This document shows positions 9,125-16,644 of a stretch of 64,000 nt of DNA, piece by piece. Each line of letters begins with the position of its first letter. Positions within the stretch are counted from its first letter, which is position 1. The notes beneath the pieces were generated by a model. It had not been told where the DNA came from, ran no database searches, and saw only the letters and a program-made list of their open reading frames with translations. The position numbers were made by a program, and so were the translations under genes. Origin of the DNA: Pseudomonadota bacterium (GTDB lineage: Bacteria > Pseudomonadota > Alphaproteobacteria > Rhodospirillales > Magnetospirillaceae); NCBI GenBank assembly GCA_021848545.1, contig JAJZUL010000005.1:1-64000 (forward strand). The letters are read 5' to 3'.

Positions 9125-10294
9125 TCAGCCGGCGACATGATGGGCGAGATTGACGACGTCTTCGTCCACGATCACCTTCTTGCGGGCGGCCAAGGTCTTG
9201 AACGCCCCGTAGAATTTGTCGAAGGCGGGGCCGTCCAGATCGATGCCCAACTGGCCCAGTCGCTGTTGCAAAGCGTGCTTGCCCGACAATTTGCCCAGTT
9301 CCAGGCTGAAATGCGGCGCGCCCACCGCTTCGGGCCGCAGCACCTGATAGGTGGCGCTGTTGCAGACCATGCCGTGCTGGTGGATGCCCGATCCGTGGCG
9401 GAACGCGTTGCGGCCGACGATGGCCTTGTTGGGGGCCACGGCCATATGGGCCAATTCCGCCACCAGCCGGCTGGCGGCGGTGATGCGGGTGGTGTCGATG
9501 TCGGCATCCACCCCGAACTGGCCGGGGCGGGTCTTCAACGCCATGACCACCTCTTCGAACGCGGCGTTGCCGGCCCGCTCGCCGATGCCGTTGATGGTGC
9601 ATTCCGCCTGACCGGCGCCGGCCGCCAGCCCGGCCAGGGTATTGGCGGTGGCCAGACCCAGATCGTCGTGGCAATGGACGGCGATGGTCGCCTTGTCGGC
9701 CCCCGGCACCCGGGCGATCACGCCCTGGACGATGGCGGTGTAATCGGCCGGGGTGGCATAGCCGACCGTGTCGGGAATTTCCAGGGTGCGGGCGCCGTTC
9801 TCCAGCGCGACCTTGAAGCAGGTGTGCAGAAAATCGGGGTCGGAGCGGGTGGCGTCCTCGGCGGCGAATTCCACGTCTTCCACCAGCGACCGGGCATGGG
9901 CGACGGCCTCGGCGATCTTGGCCAGGGCCTGATCGCGGGTCATCTTCAGTTTGACTTCCAGATGCAGGTCCGAGGTGGCCAGCACCACCTGGATGCGGGG
10001 GCGCGCCGCCGGCCGCAGCGATTCATAAGCGGCGTCGATATCGCCGATATGGGCGCGGCACATGGAACAGATGATCGGCCCGTCCTCGCCGCCCAGTTCG
10101 CGGGCGACAAGGTTGACCCCGGCCCAATCGGCTTCGGACGCGGCCGAGAATCCGGCCTCGATGATGGGAATGCGCAGATCGGCCAGGGCCCGGGCGATGC
10201 CCAGCTTTTCCTCGGGGAAGAAATTGACCCCCGGGCTCTGTTCGCCGTCGCGCAGGGTGATGTCGTTGAACAGGATCGGGCGAAGGGCGGTCAT
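9125..10294 (-). CDS. 2-isopropylmalate synthase-like acyltransferase, no regulatory domain
   Basis: A 389-residue DRE-TIM metallolyase. NDITLRDGEQ at 10-19 has the catalytic R15-D16 pair, HCHDDLG (about 204-210) the metal-binding His residues, and NGIGERAGN the family signature. VGRNAFRHGSGIHQHG and LELGKLSGKHAL match the linker subdomain of LeuA. LeuA is usually over 500 residues with a C-terminal LeuA-dimer domain for leucine feedback; this protein stops before it, as homocitrate and citramalate synthase relatives do. It should join acetyl-CoA to a 2-oxoacid. The setting among radical SAM, aminotransferase and E1 genes suggests a dedicated pathway rather than leucine synthesis. Confidence 0.85.
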   Translation of the reverse strand: MTALRPILFNDITLRDGEQSPGVNFFPEEKLGIARALADLRIPIIEAGFSAASEADWAGVNLVARELGGEDGPIICSMCRAHIGDIDAAYESLRPAARPRIQVVLATSDLHLEVKLKMTRDQALAKIAEAVAHARSLVEDVEFAAEDATRSDPDFLHTCFKVALENGARTLEIPDTVGYATPADYTAIVQGVIARVPGADKATIAVHCHDDLGLATANTLAGLAAGAGQAECTINGIGERAGNAAFEEVVMALKTRPGQFGVDADIDTTRITAASRLVAELAHMAVAPNKAIVGRNAFRHGSGIHQHGMVCNSATYQVLRPEAVGAPHFSLELGKLSGKHALQQRLGQLGIDLDGPAFDKFYGAFKTLAARKKVIVDEDVVNLAHHVAG

Positions 10295-10366
10295 GGGGCC
10301 TCCGTGTCAGGCGCCGCAAGGGCCTCAGATGTACCGAATGGAATATGCATCGCCGCCCTTTTCCGT

Positions 10367-11863
10367 TCACCCGCCCCGCGCCGTGTCCAGATGGCGGCGC
10401 GGCAAGGCCTGCGCCGTCATCTCCGTCACGTGGGTTCTGGCCACCGGTCCGAATTTCTCCTCCATCAGAGCGAGATAAGCGGGGTTTGTAAAGTACTGGG
10501 TAAAAGCCCGATCGCGGAACGACAACACTTCGACGGCGCTCAGGGTGTCGGTGGGCAAAGGCAGGCAGTCATAGGCGTGCTGGGAATAGCCGATCCAGCC
10601 CGGCCCGCCGGGATCGTCGGGCAGCGCCCATCCTTTCTGCTTCGCCAGATCGTAGAGAGCCGAACCGGGATAGGCCATGGCACAATAGAAATTGGCCCAT
10701 TCGGTGTTCAGGTCCATGGCGAAATCCAGGGTCTGGCGCATGCGGTCCAGAGTGTCGTCCGGCAGGCCGAAGATGTAATTGGCGCCGACATTGATGCCGA
10801 AATCGCGCACCCGGCGCACGGTCTCGGCCATGTCGATATTGCCGAAACGGCCCTTGGTGGCGACGTCGCGCACCTCGCGGCTGGCGGATTCCAGGCCCAG
10901 GCCCAGCCAGTTGAAACCGGCCGCCTTCAGCTTGGTCAACATCTCGGTGTCGTTGAGGGTGTCGATGCGGGCATAGGCCCAGAAGTTCAATCCATACCCG
11001 CGTTCGATGATGCGGTCGCACAATTCCTTGACCCGGCGGGGGTTGAGCACGAACAGCTCGTCGGGGACCTTGATGTTGCGGATGCCGTACTCCTTCACCA
11101 GGGTGTCGATCTGGGCGATGACGGATTCGGTACTCCACACCCGCAGGCTGGGCGTGCCGAAGGGCGTGTTGATGCAGCAGAAGGAGCAATGAAACGGACA
11201 GCCCAGGCTGGTTTGCAGCGAGGCGTAGGATGAGCGGCTGTCGAGATCGTGGAAGCAATGCCAGTTGTGGGCCCGGTACAGACTCATATCCAGCAATTCC
11301 CAGGCCTGACGCGGCAGCTCGGAATCGAGATCGGCGATGGGATCGGCCCGGCCGGTTCCCCTGATGGCGTCGCCGTCGCGGTACCACAGGCCGGGAACCC
11401 GGGCGACGGGGCCGTTTCCCTGCAGGTGTCGCAGTAGGCCCAGCACCGTCCGGGGGCCTTCGCCCTCGCAGACATAGGTATAGGGTTCCTCGCGCAGGGT
11501 GCGTTCGGGCAGGGCCGAAGGATGGGTTCCCATCACCAGGGTGGCGCCATCGAAGCGCAGCCGGGCCAGGGCCTCGGCCGTCTTGCGGGCGGCGGGCATG
11601 CATTGGGTGGAGGCGGAGGGCTGCTGGCCGTACACGACGAACACCGTCAGCCGGGCGGCGGTCTCGGTGATGCGGGCGGCGGTTTCCTCGTGGGTCAACC
11701 GCAGGGCCTCGGCGTCGAGCATGGCGACGTCGATATCGTGGCGGCGCAGGAAATGGGCGATCAGTCCCGACCAGACCGGCGGCTCGATGGCCGACAGGTC
11801 GTTGCCGAGATTCTGGTACACCTGCAGGCGGCTGGGAGGGGTGACGAGAAGAACGTCGGTCAT
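10367..11863 (-). CDS. B12-binding-type radical SAM enzyme (paralogue of 43439-44920)
   Basis: A 498-residue protein with an N-terminal cobalamin-binding-like domain (about 1-190) and a radical SAM barrel. The cluster motif is C222-x3-C226-x2-C229 (GCPFHCSFC). GLGLESASREVRD and IFGLPDDTLDRMRQTLD are standard barrel strands. The base-off motif DxHxxG is not visible in the N-terminal domain. The ATG at 11863 is preceded by AAGGAAA, which overlaps the stop of the aminotransferase gene, so the two are coupled. A paralogue at 43439-44920 shares long blocks such as YRAHNWHCF and the CCIN motif after the cluster. Methyl transfer or a carbon-skeleton change are possible. Confidence 0.85.
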   Translation of the reverse strand: MTDVLLVTPPSRLQVYQNLGNDLSAIEPPVWSGLIAHFLRRHDIDVAMLDAEALRLTHEETAARITETAARLTVFVVYGQQPSASTQCMPAARKTAEALARLRFDGATLVMGTHPSALPERTLREEPYTYVCEGEGPRTVLGLLRHLQGNGPVARVPGLWYRDGDAIRGTGRADPIADLDSELPRQAWELLDMSLYRAHNWHCFHDLDSRSSYASLQTSLGCPFHCSFCCINTPFGTPSLRVWSTESVIAQIDTLVKEYGIRNIKVPDELFVLNPRRVKELCDRIIERGYGLNFWAYARIDTLNDTEMLTKLKAAGFNWLGLGLESASREVRDVATKGRFGNIDMAETVRRVRDFGINVGANYIFGLPDDTLDRMRQTLDFAMDLNTEWANFYCAMAYPGSALYDLAKQKGWALPDDPGGPGWIGYSQHAYDCLPLPTDTLSAVEVLSFRDRAFTQYFTNPAYLALMEEKFGPVARTHVTEMTAQALPRRHLDTARGG

Positions 11864-11877
11864 GGGTCGGCGTTTCC

Positions 11878-13047
11878 TTACAGCCTGTCCACCAGCGAGA
11901 TGATCCGCCGGATGCCTTCCCGCACGTCGCCGGGGGCGCCGCAGGTGGCGACCCGGATGTGGGAGGTGTAACGATCTCCGAAGCTGCTGCCGGGGGTGAC
12001 CGCGGTCCGTTCCTCCTCCAGCAGCAGATGGGAAAAGGCGACATCGTCCATGCCCGACGAGCTGACGTCGAGGAAGAAATAGAATCCGGCGGCCGGCGCC
12101 GTGAAGCCGATCCGGTTGGTCCGCGCCAGTTGGGCCGAACACCAATCGGTGATCTCGATGCACCGGCGTTTCACCAGATCGGTATAGTCGGACAGGGTTT
12201 CCAGGGCCATGGCGCATCCCATCTGGGTGAAGATGGGCAGGCACGACAGCAAAGTCGATACCGACAGCGCGAATTTGCCGGCGACGGCGGGATGGGCGAT
12301 CAGATAGCCGATGCGGAAGCCCGGCACCGACAGAATCTTGGAAAACGAGGACATGATCACCACGTGGGGCAGGTCCAACGGGCCCAGGCTGTAAAACGGC
12401 TTGCCGAAGCTGATCTCGCCATAGGTTTCGTCGCTGAGCAACCAGATGCCGCGCGCCTCGCATTCCCGCGCCAGTCGTTCCAGCGGCTCGCGATCATAGA
12501 CGGCGCCGGTGGGGTTGTTGGCCGAATTGACGATGATGGCGCACGGGTTCAGGGCCAGGGCCCGGGTTACCGCATCCTGGGACAGATCGTAGCCGCTGGC
12601 GGGGTCCAGCGGCACGCTCAGCACCTCGATTCCGGAATGGAGGGCGGCGGCCCAATAGGTGGGGAAGGCGGGGGTGAAAAAAACCACCCGGCCGCCGCGA
12701 TCGCACATGATGTCCAGGAACTGGTTGATGATCAGGTTGGCCGGGCTGACCACCACGTTGTCGGGGCCGATGGGGTGGTTGTAAATGTCGCTGTATCGCC
12801 GCGCCACCGCCTCGCGCAGGGCGGGGTGGCCGCCCGACTGAGTGTAGCCGACGTCCAGGGCCCGCAAGGATTCGATGGTGCGCGACACGATGGTCGCCGG
12901 CGGCGGCAGGCGGGGGTTGCCCAGTTCCAGATGGTAGATGTGGGAGCCGTCGGCCTCCAGCCGCCTCGCCTCGTCCAGGACCGTGAACATGGTTTGGCCG
13001 ATCAGGGCCTCGCCCCGCTGGGAAAACCGAAGATCCCGTGCGCACAT
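11878..13047 (-). CDS. class I/II PLP-dependent aminotransferase
   Basis: The product has 389 residues from the ATG at 13047 (MCARDLRFSQ). ELGNPRLPPP, NSANNPTGAVYDREPLERL and LLSDETYGEISF are family signatures, and MSSFSKILSVPGFRIGYL contains the Schiff-base Lys. The last segment SHIRVATCG holds the carboxylate-binding Arg. It sits between two radical SAM genes in the leftward operon, 15 bp before the next gene, so it most likely aminates an oxoacid or oxosugar made by the cluster. A housekeeping aspartate or alanine aminotransferase is possible but the context argues against it. Confidence 0.85.
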   Translation of the reverse strand: MCARDLRFSQRGEALIGQTMFTVLDEARRLEADGSHIYHLELGNPRLPPPATIVSRTIESLRALDVGYTQSGGHPALREAVARRYSDIYNHPIGPDNVVVSPANLIINQFLDIMCDRGGRVVFFTPAFPTYWAAALHSGIEVLSVPLDPASGYDLSQDAVTRALALNPCAIIVNSANNPTGAVYDREPLERLARECEARGIWLLSDETYGEISFGKPFYSLGPLDLPHVVIMSSFSKILSVPGFRIGYLIAHPAVAGKFALSVSTLLSCLPIFTQMGCAMALETLSDYTDLVKRRCIEITDWCSAQLARTNRIGFTAPAAGFYFFLDVSSSGMDDVAFSHLLLEEERTAVTPGSSFGDRYTSHIRVATCGAPGDVREGIRRIISLVDRL

Positions 13048-13124
13048 TTTCCGTCCGCCCCCCATTCCGGGGCCGGATGGCCGTCCGTCCCGCCTAGCTT
13101 CCACCTCGGGCCGCGACATCATAA

Positions 13125-13168
13125 GAGCCTGACCCGAAACTCGCCATGGCGGCTTTCGGGTCGGGCTC
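13125..13168. repeat. MITE-like repeat, 44-bp internally deleted copy
   Basis: It contains only the two terminal inverted repeats, GAGCCTGACCCGAAA and TTTCGGGTCGGGCTC, joined by CTCGCCATGGCGGC. It is flanked on both sides by TAA (13122-13124 and 13169-13171), the expected 3-bp duplication. It lies 38 bp past the stop of the leftward radical SAM gene and could form a terminator-like hairpin. Confidence 0.9.
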
Positions 13169-13206
13169 TAAGGATATCGATGGCCGATACCAAGATTGAA
13201 GCGGAT

Positions 13207-15036
13207 TTACTGCCTTTCCGTTAACGTCAGTCCCAGCGACGCGAAGGTATCCTTCCAGAAAGGCTGGGTTTTCATCAGTTGGTCCAGGCGTCCGGTCAAT
13301 CTTTCGTCGCGGGGCCGTCCCAACCGGTCGGACAGCACTTGGCGGTAATGCAGAGCGATGGCGTCGCCGGGGGCGACGATGTCGCTGACATATTCCAGGT
13401 TCTTCAGGTATTGCTCCAGCTTGATCGGGTCGGTCTTGTTTTCCAGGCGCAGATAGTTGAGGTGGACCACCATATAGGCCCAGATGTCCTGCAAATCCTC
13501 GGCATCGGGCACCGCGTCGGCGGAATGGCGGCCGAATATGCCTTCGAAATCGCGCGCCAGAACGTCCTTGCCGCCGGCCGAGCGGGTGGCATTGCGGCCA
13601 AAGGTGCCGCCGGCATATTGGACGCCGACGAAATCGTCGGCCTTCACCAGCCCCTTCGCCGCCAGACTGTCGAACATCGGCGTGTTGGGCAGCGGCTGGA
13701 GCAGTTGGATCTGGTACCAATCCAAATCCATCTGGCGGGCGATGGAGATGGTGTCGGCGATCTGGGCGAAGGTCTCGTCGGGGAAGCCGATGATCAGGAA
13801 AACGCGGCTATAGATGGTGGGATGCCGGTGAAGAGCCTCGGCCGCCGACAGGAACTTTTCTACCGTGGACGGCTTGCGGATGCTGCGCAGGATTTCCGGA
13901 TTGCCCGATTCCATGCCCAACGACATGCCGATGCAGCCCGCCGCCGCCGCCGCCGCGACCACCTCCTCGTCGCACGAGGTGGCGATGACGCCGTTGGTGC
14001 AGTCCCAGGTCAGCCCCACGTTGCGGCGGACCATTTCCTCGAACAGGGCCAGGGTGGCGGCGCGATTGTACAGAAAGTCGTCATCCAGCCACATGACATG
14101 GCCGACGCCGAATTCGTCGCGCAGATATTCCAACTCGTCCACCACCGACGCCGCGCTGCGGCGGCGGACCCCCATGCCGTTGAAGTTGCGCACGCTGCAG
14201 AACGTGCATTGGGCCCGGCAGCCGCGATTGCTGAGAACGGTGGCGAAGCGGGTGTCGGGGGAGCGCAGGTAGAAATACGCGCCCACCTTGCCCCAGCGGG
14301 ACAGATCGTCCGGCCGCATCAGATCGTGGGCCGGCAGCACGTTCAGGCTTTCGGTTCCGGGCGGGCGGCGCCGGGTCAGATCCACCTCGGAATCGCCGAC
14401 GCGCAGCAACAGCTGGGCCAGCCCGTCCGCCGCTTCGCGCTCGCCGTTGACCACGGCGATGAAATCGGGAAAGGCTTCGTCGCATTCATGGCGGAAGAAC
14501 AGGGAGACCGGTGCCAGATCGTCCAGCAGGGCGGTGCGGGTCGCCGCATTGGCCAGGGCGTTGGTGACGTGGACGCCGCCGGCGGCGATGGGCAGGTCGG
14601 GATGCCGCGCGGCGACGTGCCGGCAGACGGCGGCCATGATGGGGTGGGTCTGGCTGAACATGCAGCTGACCCCGACCAGATCGGGACGGAAGTGATCCAG
14701 CGCCTCGTCCAGGGCGTCTTGCCAGATCGAATCGTAGTGGAAATCGGCCTCGTCGTCGGCCAGCCGGCCGGCCTTCAGGACCGCGTTGGCCAGATTGACG
14801 ATATCGACGGCGATGCCGCCCGCCCGCAGACGCCCGGCCAGAACGCCCAATCCATAGGGTTCGTAATTGGTGTAGCGCCCGCGTTTGCAGACGGCGAAAT
14901 TGAACGCGCCCGCTTCGACGTCCGGTGGCGCCACCAGCAGGACGCGGCGAACCGATCGCCCCTCGAAAAGCCGCTCGATCAGCTCCGAGGCGAGCGCCGA
15001 CGTAGCGTCCGTGGGGCGGGTGTCTGCGTTCGGCAT
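13207..15036 (-). CDS. B12-binding-type radical SAM enzyme
   Basis: A 609-residue protein and the first gene of the leftward operon. An N-terminal cobalamin-binding-like domain (about 30-200; RRVLLVAPP, YGLGVLAGRLRAGG, GVSCMFSQTHP, AAGGVHVT) leads into a radical SAM domain with C273-x3-C277-x2-C280 (GCRAQCTFC). SLGMESGNPEILRSIRKPS and FLIIGFPDETFAQI are barrel strands. About 120 extra C-terminal residues are unassigned. The ATG at 15036 was chosen for the GGGAAGG upstream. It belongs to a different subfamily from the 498-residue enzyme downstream. The reaction is unknown. Confidence 0.85.
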   Translation of the reverse strand: MPNADTRPTDATSALASELIERLFEGRSVRRVLLVAPPDVEAGAFNFAVCKRGRYTNYEPYGLGVLAGRLRAGGIAVDIVNLANAVLKAGRLADDEADFHYDSIWQDALDEALDHFRPDLVGVSCMFSQTHPIMAAVCRHVAARHPDLPIAAGGVHVTNALANAATRTALLDDLAPVSLFFRHECDEAFPDFIAVVNGEREAADGLAQLLLRVGDSEVDLTRRRPPGTESLNVLPAHDLMRPDDLSRWGKVGAYFYLRSPDTRFATVLSNRGCRAQCTFCSVRNFNGMGVRRRSAASVVDELEYLRDEFGVGHVMWLDDDFLYNRAATLALFEEMVRRNVGLTWDCTNGVIATSCDEEVVAAAAAAGCIGMSLGMESGNPEILRSIRKPSTVEKFLSAAEALHRHPTIYSRVFLIIGFPDETFAQIADTISIARQMDLDWYQIQLLQPLPNTPMFDSLAAKGLVKADDFVGVQYAGGTFGRNATRSAGGKDVLARDFEGIFGRHSADAVPDAEDLQDIWAYMVVHLNYLRLENKTDPIKLEQYLKNLEYVSDIVAPGDAIALHYRQVLSDRLGRPRDERLTGRLDQLMKTQPFWKDTFASLGLTLTERQ

Positions 15037-15299
15037 TAGGTTGGCCTTCCCAGGTAAACGGTCCGCCGATCTTTGATCGGCCTTACAATAGCGTGAACCA
15101 ACTTCTGTCGGAAGACGAAACGATGTACCCATAGCCTCCGTCGGGGCAAAATCGTCCGTCAGAGGATTATTGGGTCAACGCTTCCGATTCGTTTTGCGAC
15201 GGCGTGGGCGCACACCGCTTTTCTCCTGTTCGGTGTGGGCGTGCCCGGCCTTCGCCGGGCGCGCCCGTCCGGGCTCCTGCCAGGATTGCATGATATCGG

Positions 15300-15387
15300 G
15301 GGAGGCGGCGCGCACGGCGCTTCGCGGACGAGATGGATGTGCGGAAAATCTGCGGGCCGGTTATCGAGCGAACGCTTCGGACGCTGA
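15300..15387 (+). pseudogene. remnant of the 3' end of a glycosyltransferase paralogue
   Basis: In the frame of the ATG at 15333 this reads ARRFADEMDVRKICGPVIER followed by TLRTLR. It matches the C-terminus of the gene at 6312-7253 (ARRFQEQMDVRRICAPAIDR then TLRRLKL). An in-frame TGA at 15291-15293 and the MITE at 15388 bound the match, so only about 29 codons survive. It marks a former gene copy lost by deletion in this 500-bp gap. The rest of 15037-15300 holds only a GC-rich hairpin near 15244-15262 and no gene that I can support. Confidence 0.65.
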
Positions 15388-15529
15388 GAGCCCGACCCGA
15401 AAATCGCCATGGCGGCCTGCAAATGGCGGTTTTCTGCGCATCCGCTGCTCACGTACATGAAGTACGCTCCGCTGCGGTTCTCGAAAACCGCCATTTTCGG
15501 CTCACCCTGCCGATTTTCGGGTCGGGCTC
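15388..15529. repeat. MITE-like palindromic repeat, complete 142-bp copy
   Basis: The ends are GAGCCCGACCCGAAAATCG and its reverse complement. Inside is a second inverted repeat, AAATGGCGGTTTTC with GAAAACCGCCATTT, and a small GTAC-ATGAA-GTAC centre. It is flanked by TGA at 15385-15387 and 15530-15532. It has no transposase and must be mobilised in trans. It lies 6 bp past the stop of the leftward methyltransferase gene. The short open frames across it are by-products of the repeat. Confidence 0.9.
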
Positions 15530-15535
15530 TGAATA

Positions 15536-16354
15536 TCAGTCCGGGCGTCTGACGAAAGCGGCGCATTCGTCTTTCTTTTCTTGATTGAAGTGTGCCGGAA
15601 TTTGCGTCGGCGTTCCGATCAAGGACACGTCTTCATAAGTTTCACCGGTCTTGCGAACGACCCAGAAGCCGAGATAGGCGGAGACGCGGCGGCCGAAAAA
15701 CTCCCCCACGGCCAGAGAGACGCCGGGATGGTATCCGGGGCTCAGGAAATCAAGGCGCCGGTTGGCCCAGGCTTCGGCATGGTCGAATTCGCCCACCTGC
15801 CGCTCCAAATCGTCGCCGCACAGGATGCCGCCATCGGCCAGGATGCGGTCGCTGTTGCGGAGATCGGCAAGGCATTCGTCGTAATAATGGCAGCCGTCGA
15901 CATAGATGAAATCGAACGAGTGCGATGCCAGCGTCGGCAATATGTCGGAGGCGGCGCCGCGAAGGGCCGTGATGGTCACGCCGGGCGGGGGATGCCGGGT
16001 GTTGTGGCGGAACAGTTCGAACGGCAGGCTGGTTTCGGCGATGGCGGCGGCGGAGGCGTAATACGCGTCCCTTTTCTGATCTTCGGGCGAGATGAAGGGT
16101 TGCCAGGGATCGACGCACAGGATGGAACCGCCCTTCGGCGAGAAGGCGCCGATGGCCTGGGCAAAGGTCAGGGCGCTGCAGCCGGTCCACGATCCAATTT
16201 CCAAAACGCGCAGCGGTTTGTCCGGATTGACGCCCCTGGCAATGGCGGACATCATGAAAATATGGCGGCGGACGTCACCCTGGAAACCATGGGTCGTGCC
16301 TTCAAAGAAGGGCTTGTCGCCGAACAGTATTTCTAAAAGCGCCGGAACGTCCAT
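15536..16354 (-). CDS. class I SAM-dependent methyltransferase (Methyltransf_24 type)
   Basis: A 272-residue protein. LRVLEIGSWTGCSALTFAQA (about 49-68) is motif I that binds S-adenosylmethionine, GSILCVDPWQPF is motif II, and FDFIYVDGCHYYDECLADL with GGILCGDD matches the Methyltransf_24 group seen in glycan and antibiotic clusters. The ATG at 16354 has GGAGG about 10 bp upstream. A much longer frame running through here into phaC is an artefact. The location beside glycan genes suggests methylation of a sugar or a product of the radical SAM cluster. Substrate not determinable. Confidence 0.75.
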   Translation of the reverse strand: MDVPALLEILFGDKPFFEGTTHGFQGDVRRHIFMMSAIARGVNPDKPLRVLEIGSWTGCSALTFAQAIGAFSPKGGSILCVDPWQPFISPEDQKRDAYYASAAAIAETSLPFELFRHNTRHPPPGVTITALRGAASDILPTLASHSFDFIYVDGCHYYDECLADLRNSDRILADGGILCGDDLERQVGEFDHAEAWANRRLDFLSPGYHPGVSLAVGEFFGRRVSAYLGFWVVRKTGETYEDVSLIGTPTQIPAHFNQEKKDECAAFVRRPD

Positions 16355-16502
16355 TCTGTGCTCGCCTCCACGGTAACGGTTGCCAGGGTACGACGCTCCA
16401 CGCGCTCCTGATCCACGAGCGTTCATCATTCCGTGCGGAGGCCGATCTTCCGCATTCCCATTCAGGAACGGATGGGGCTTGCGCTGCGGACGCCCCCCTT
16501 CA

Positions 16503-16644
16503 GAGCCCGACCCGAAACTCGCCAGGGTGAGCCGAAAATGGCGGTTTTCGAGAACCGCAGCGGAGCGTACTTTATGTACGTGAGCAGCGGAAGCGCAGAA
16601 AACCGCCATTTGCAGGCCGCCACGGCGATTTTCGGGTCGGGCTC
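16503..16644. repeat. MITE-like palindromic repeat, complete 142-bp copy, inverted
   Basis: It is the reverse complement of the 15388-15529 copy with few differences and starts GAGCCCGACCCGAAACTCG. The flanking triplets are TCA at 16500-16502 and 16645-16647. The right-hand TCA is the TGA stop codon of phaC on the minus strand, so the element appears to have inserted at the stop codon and duplicated it. Confidence 0.9.

Noticed and set aside
9125-10294. Leucine-pathway leuA
   Set aside because: The regulatory C-terminal domain is absent and no leuB, leuC or leuD is nearby; the true ilv genes lie elsewhere in the window.
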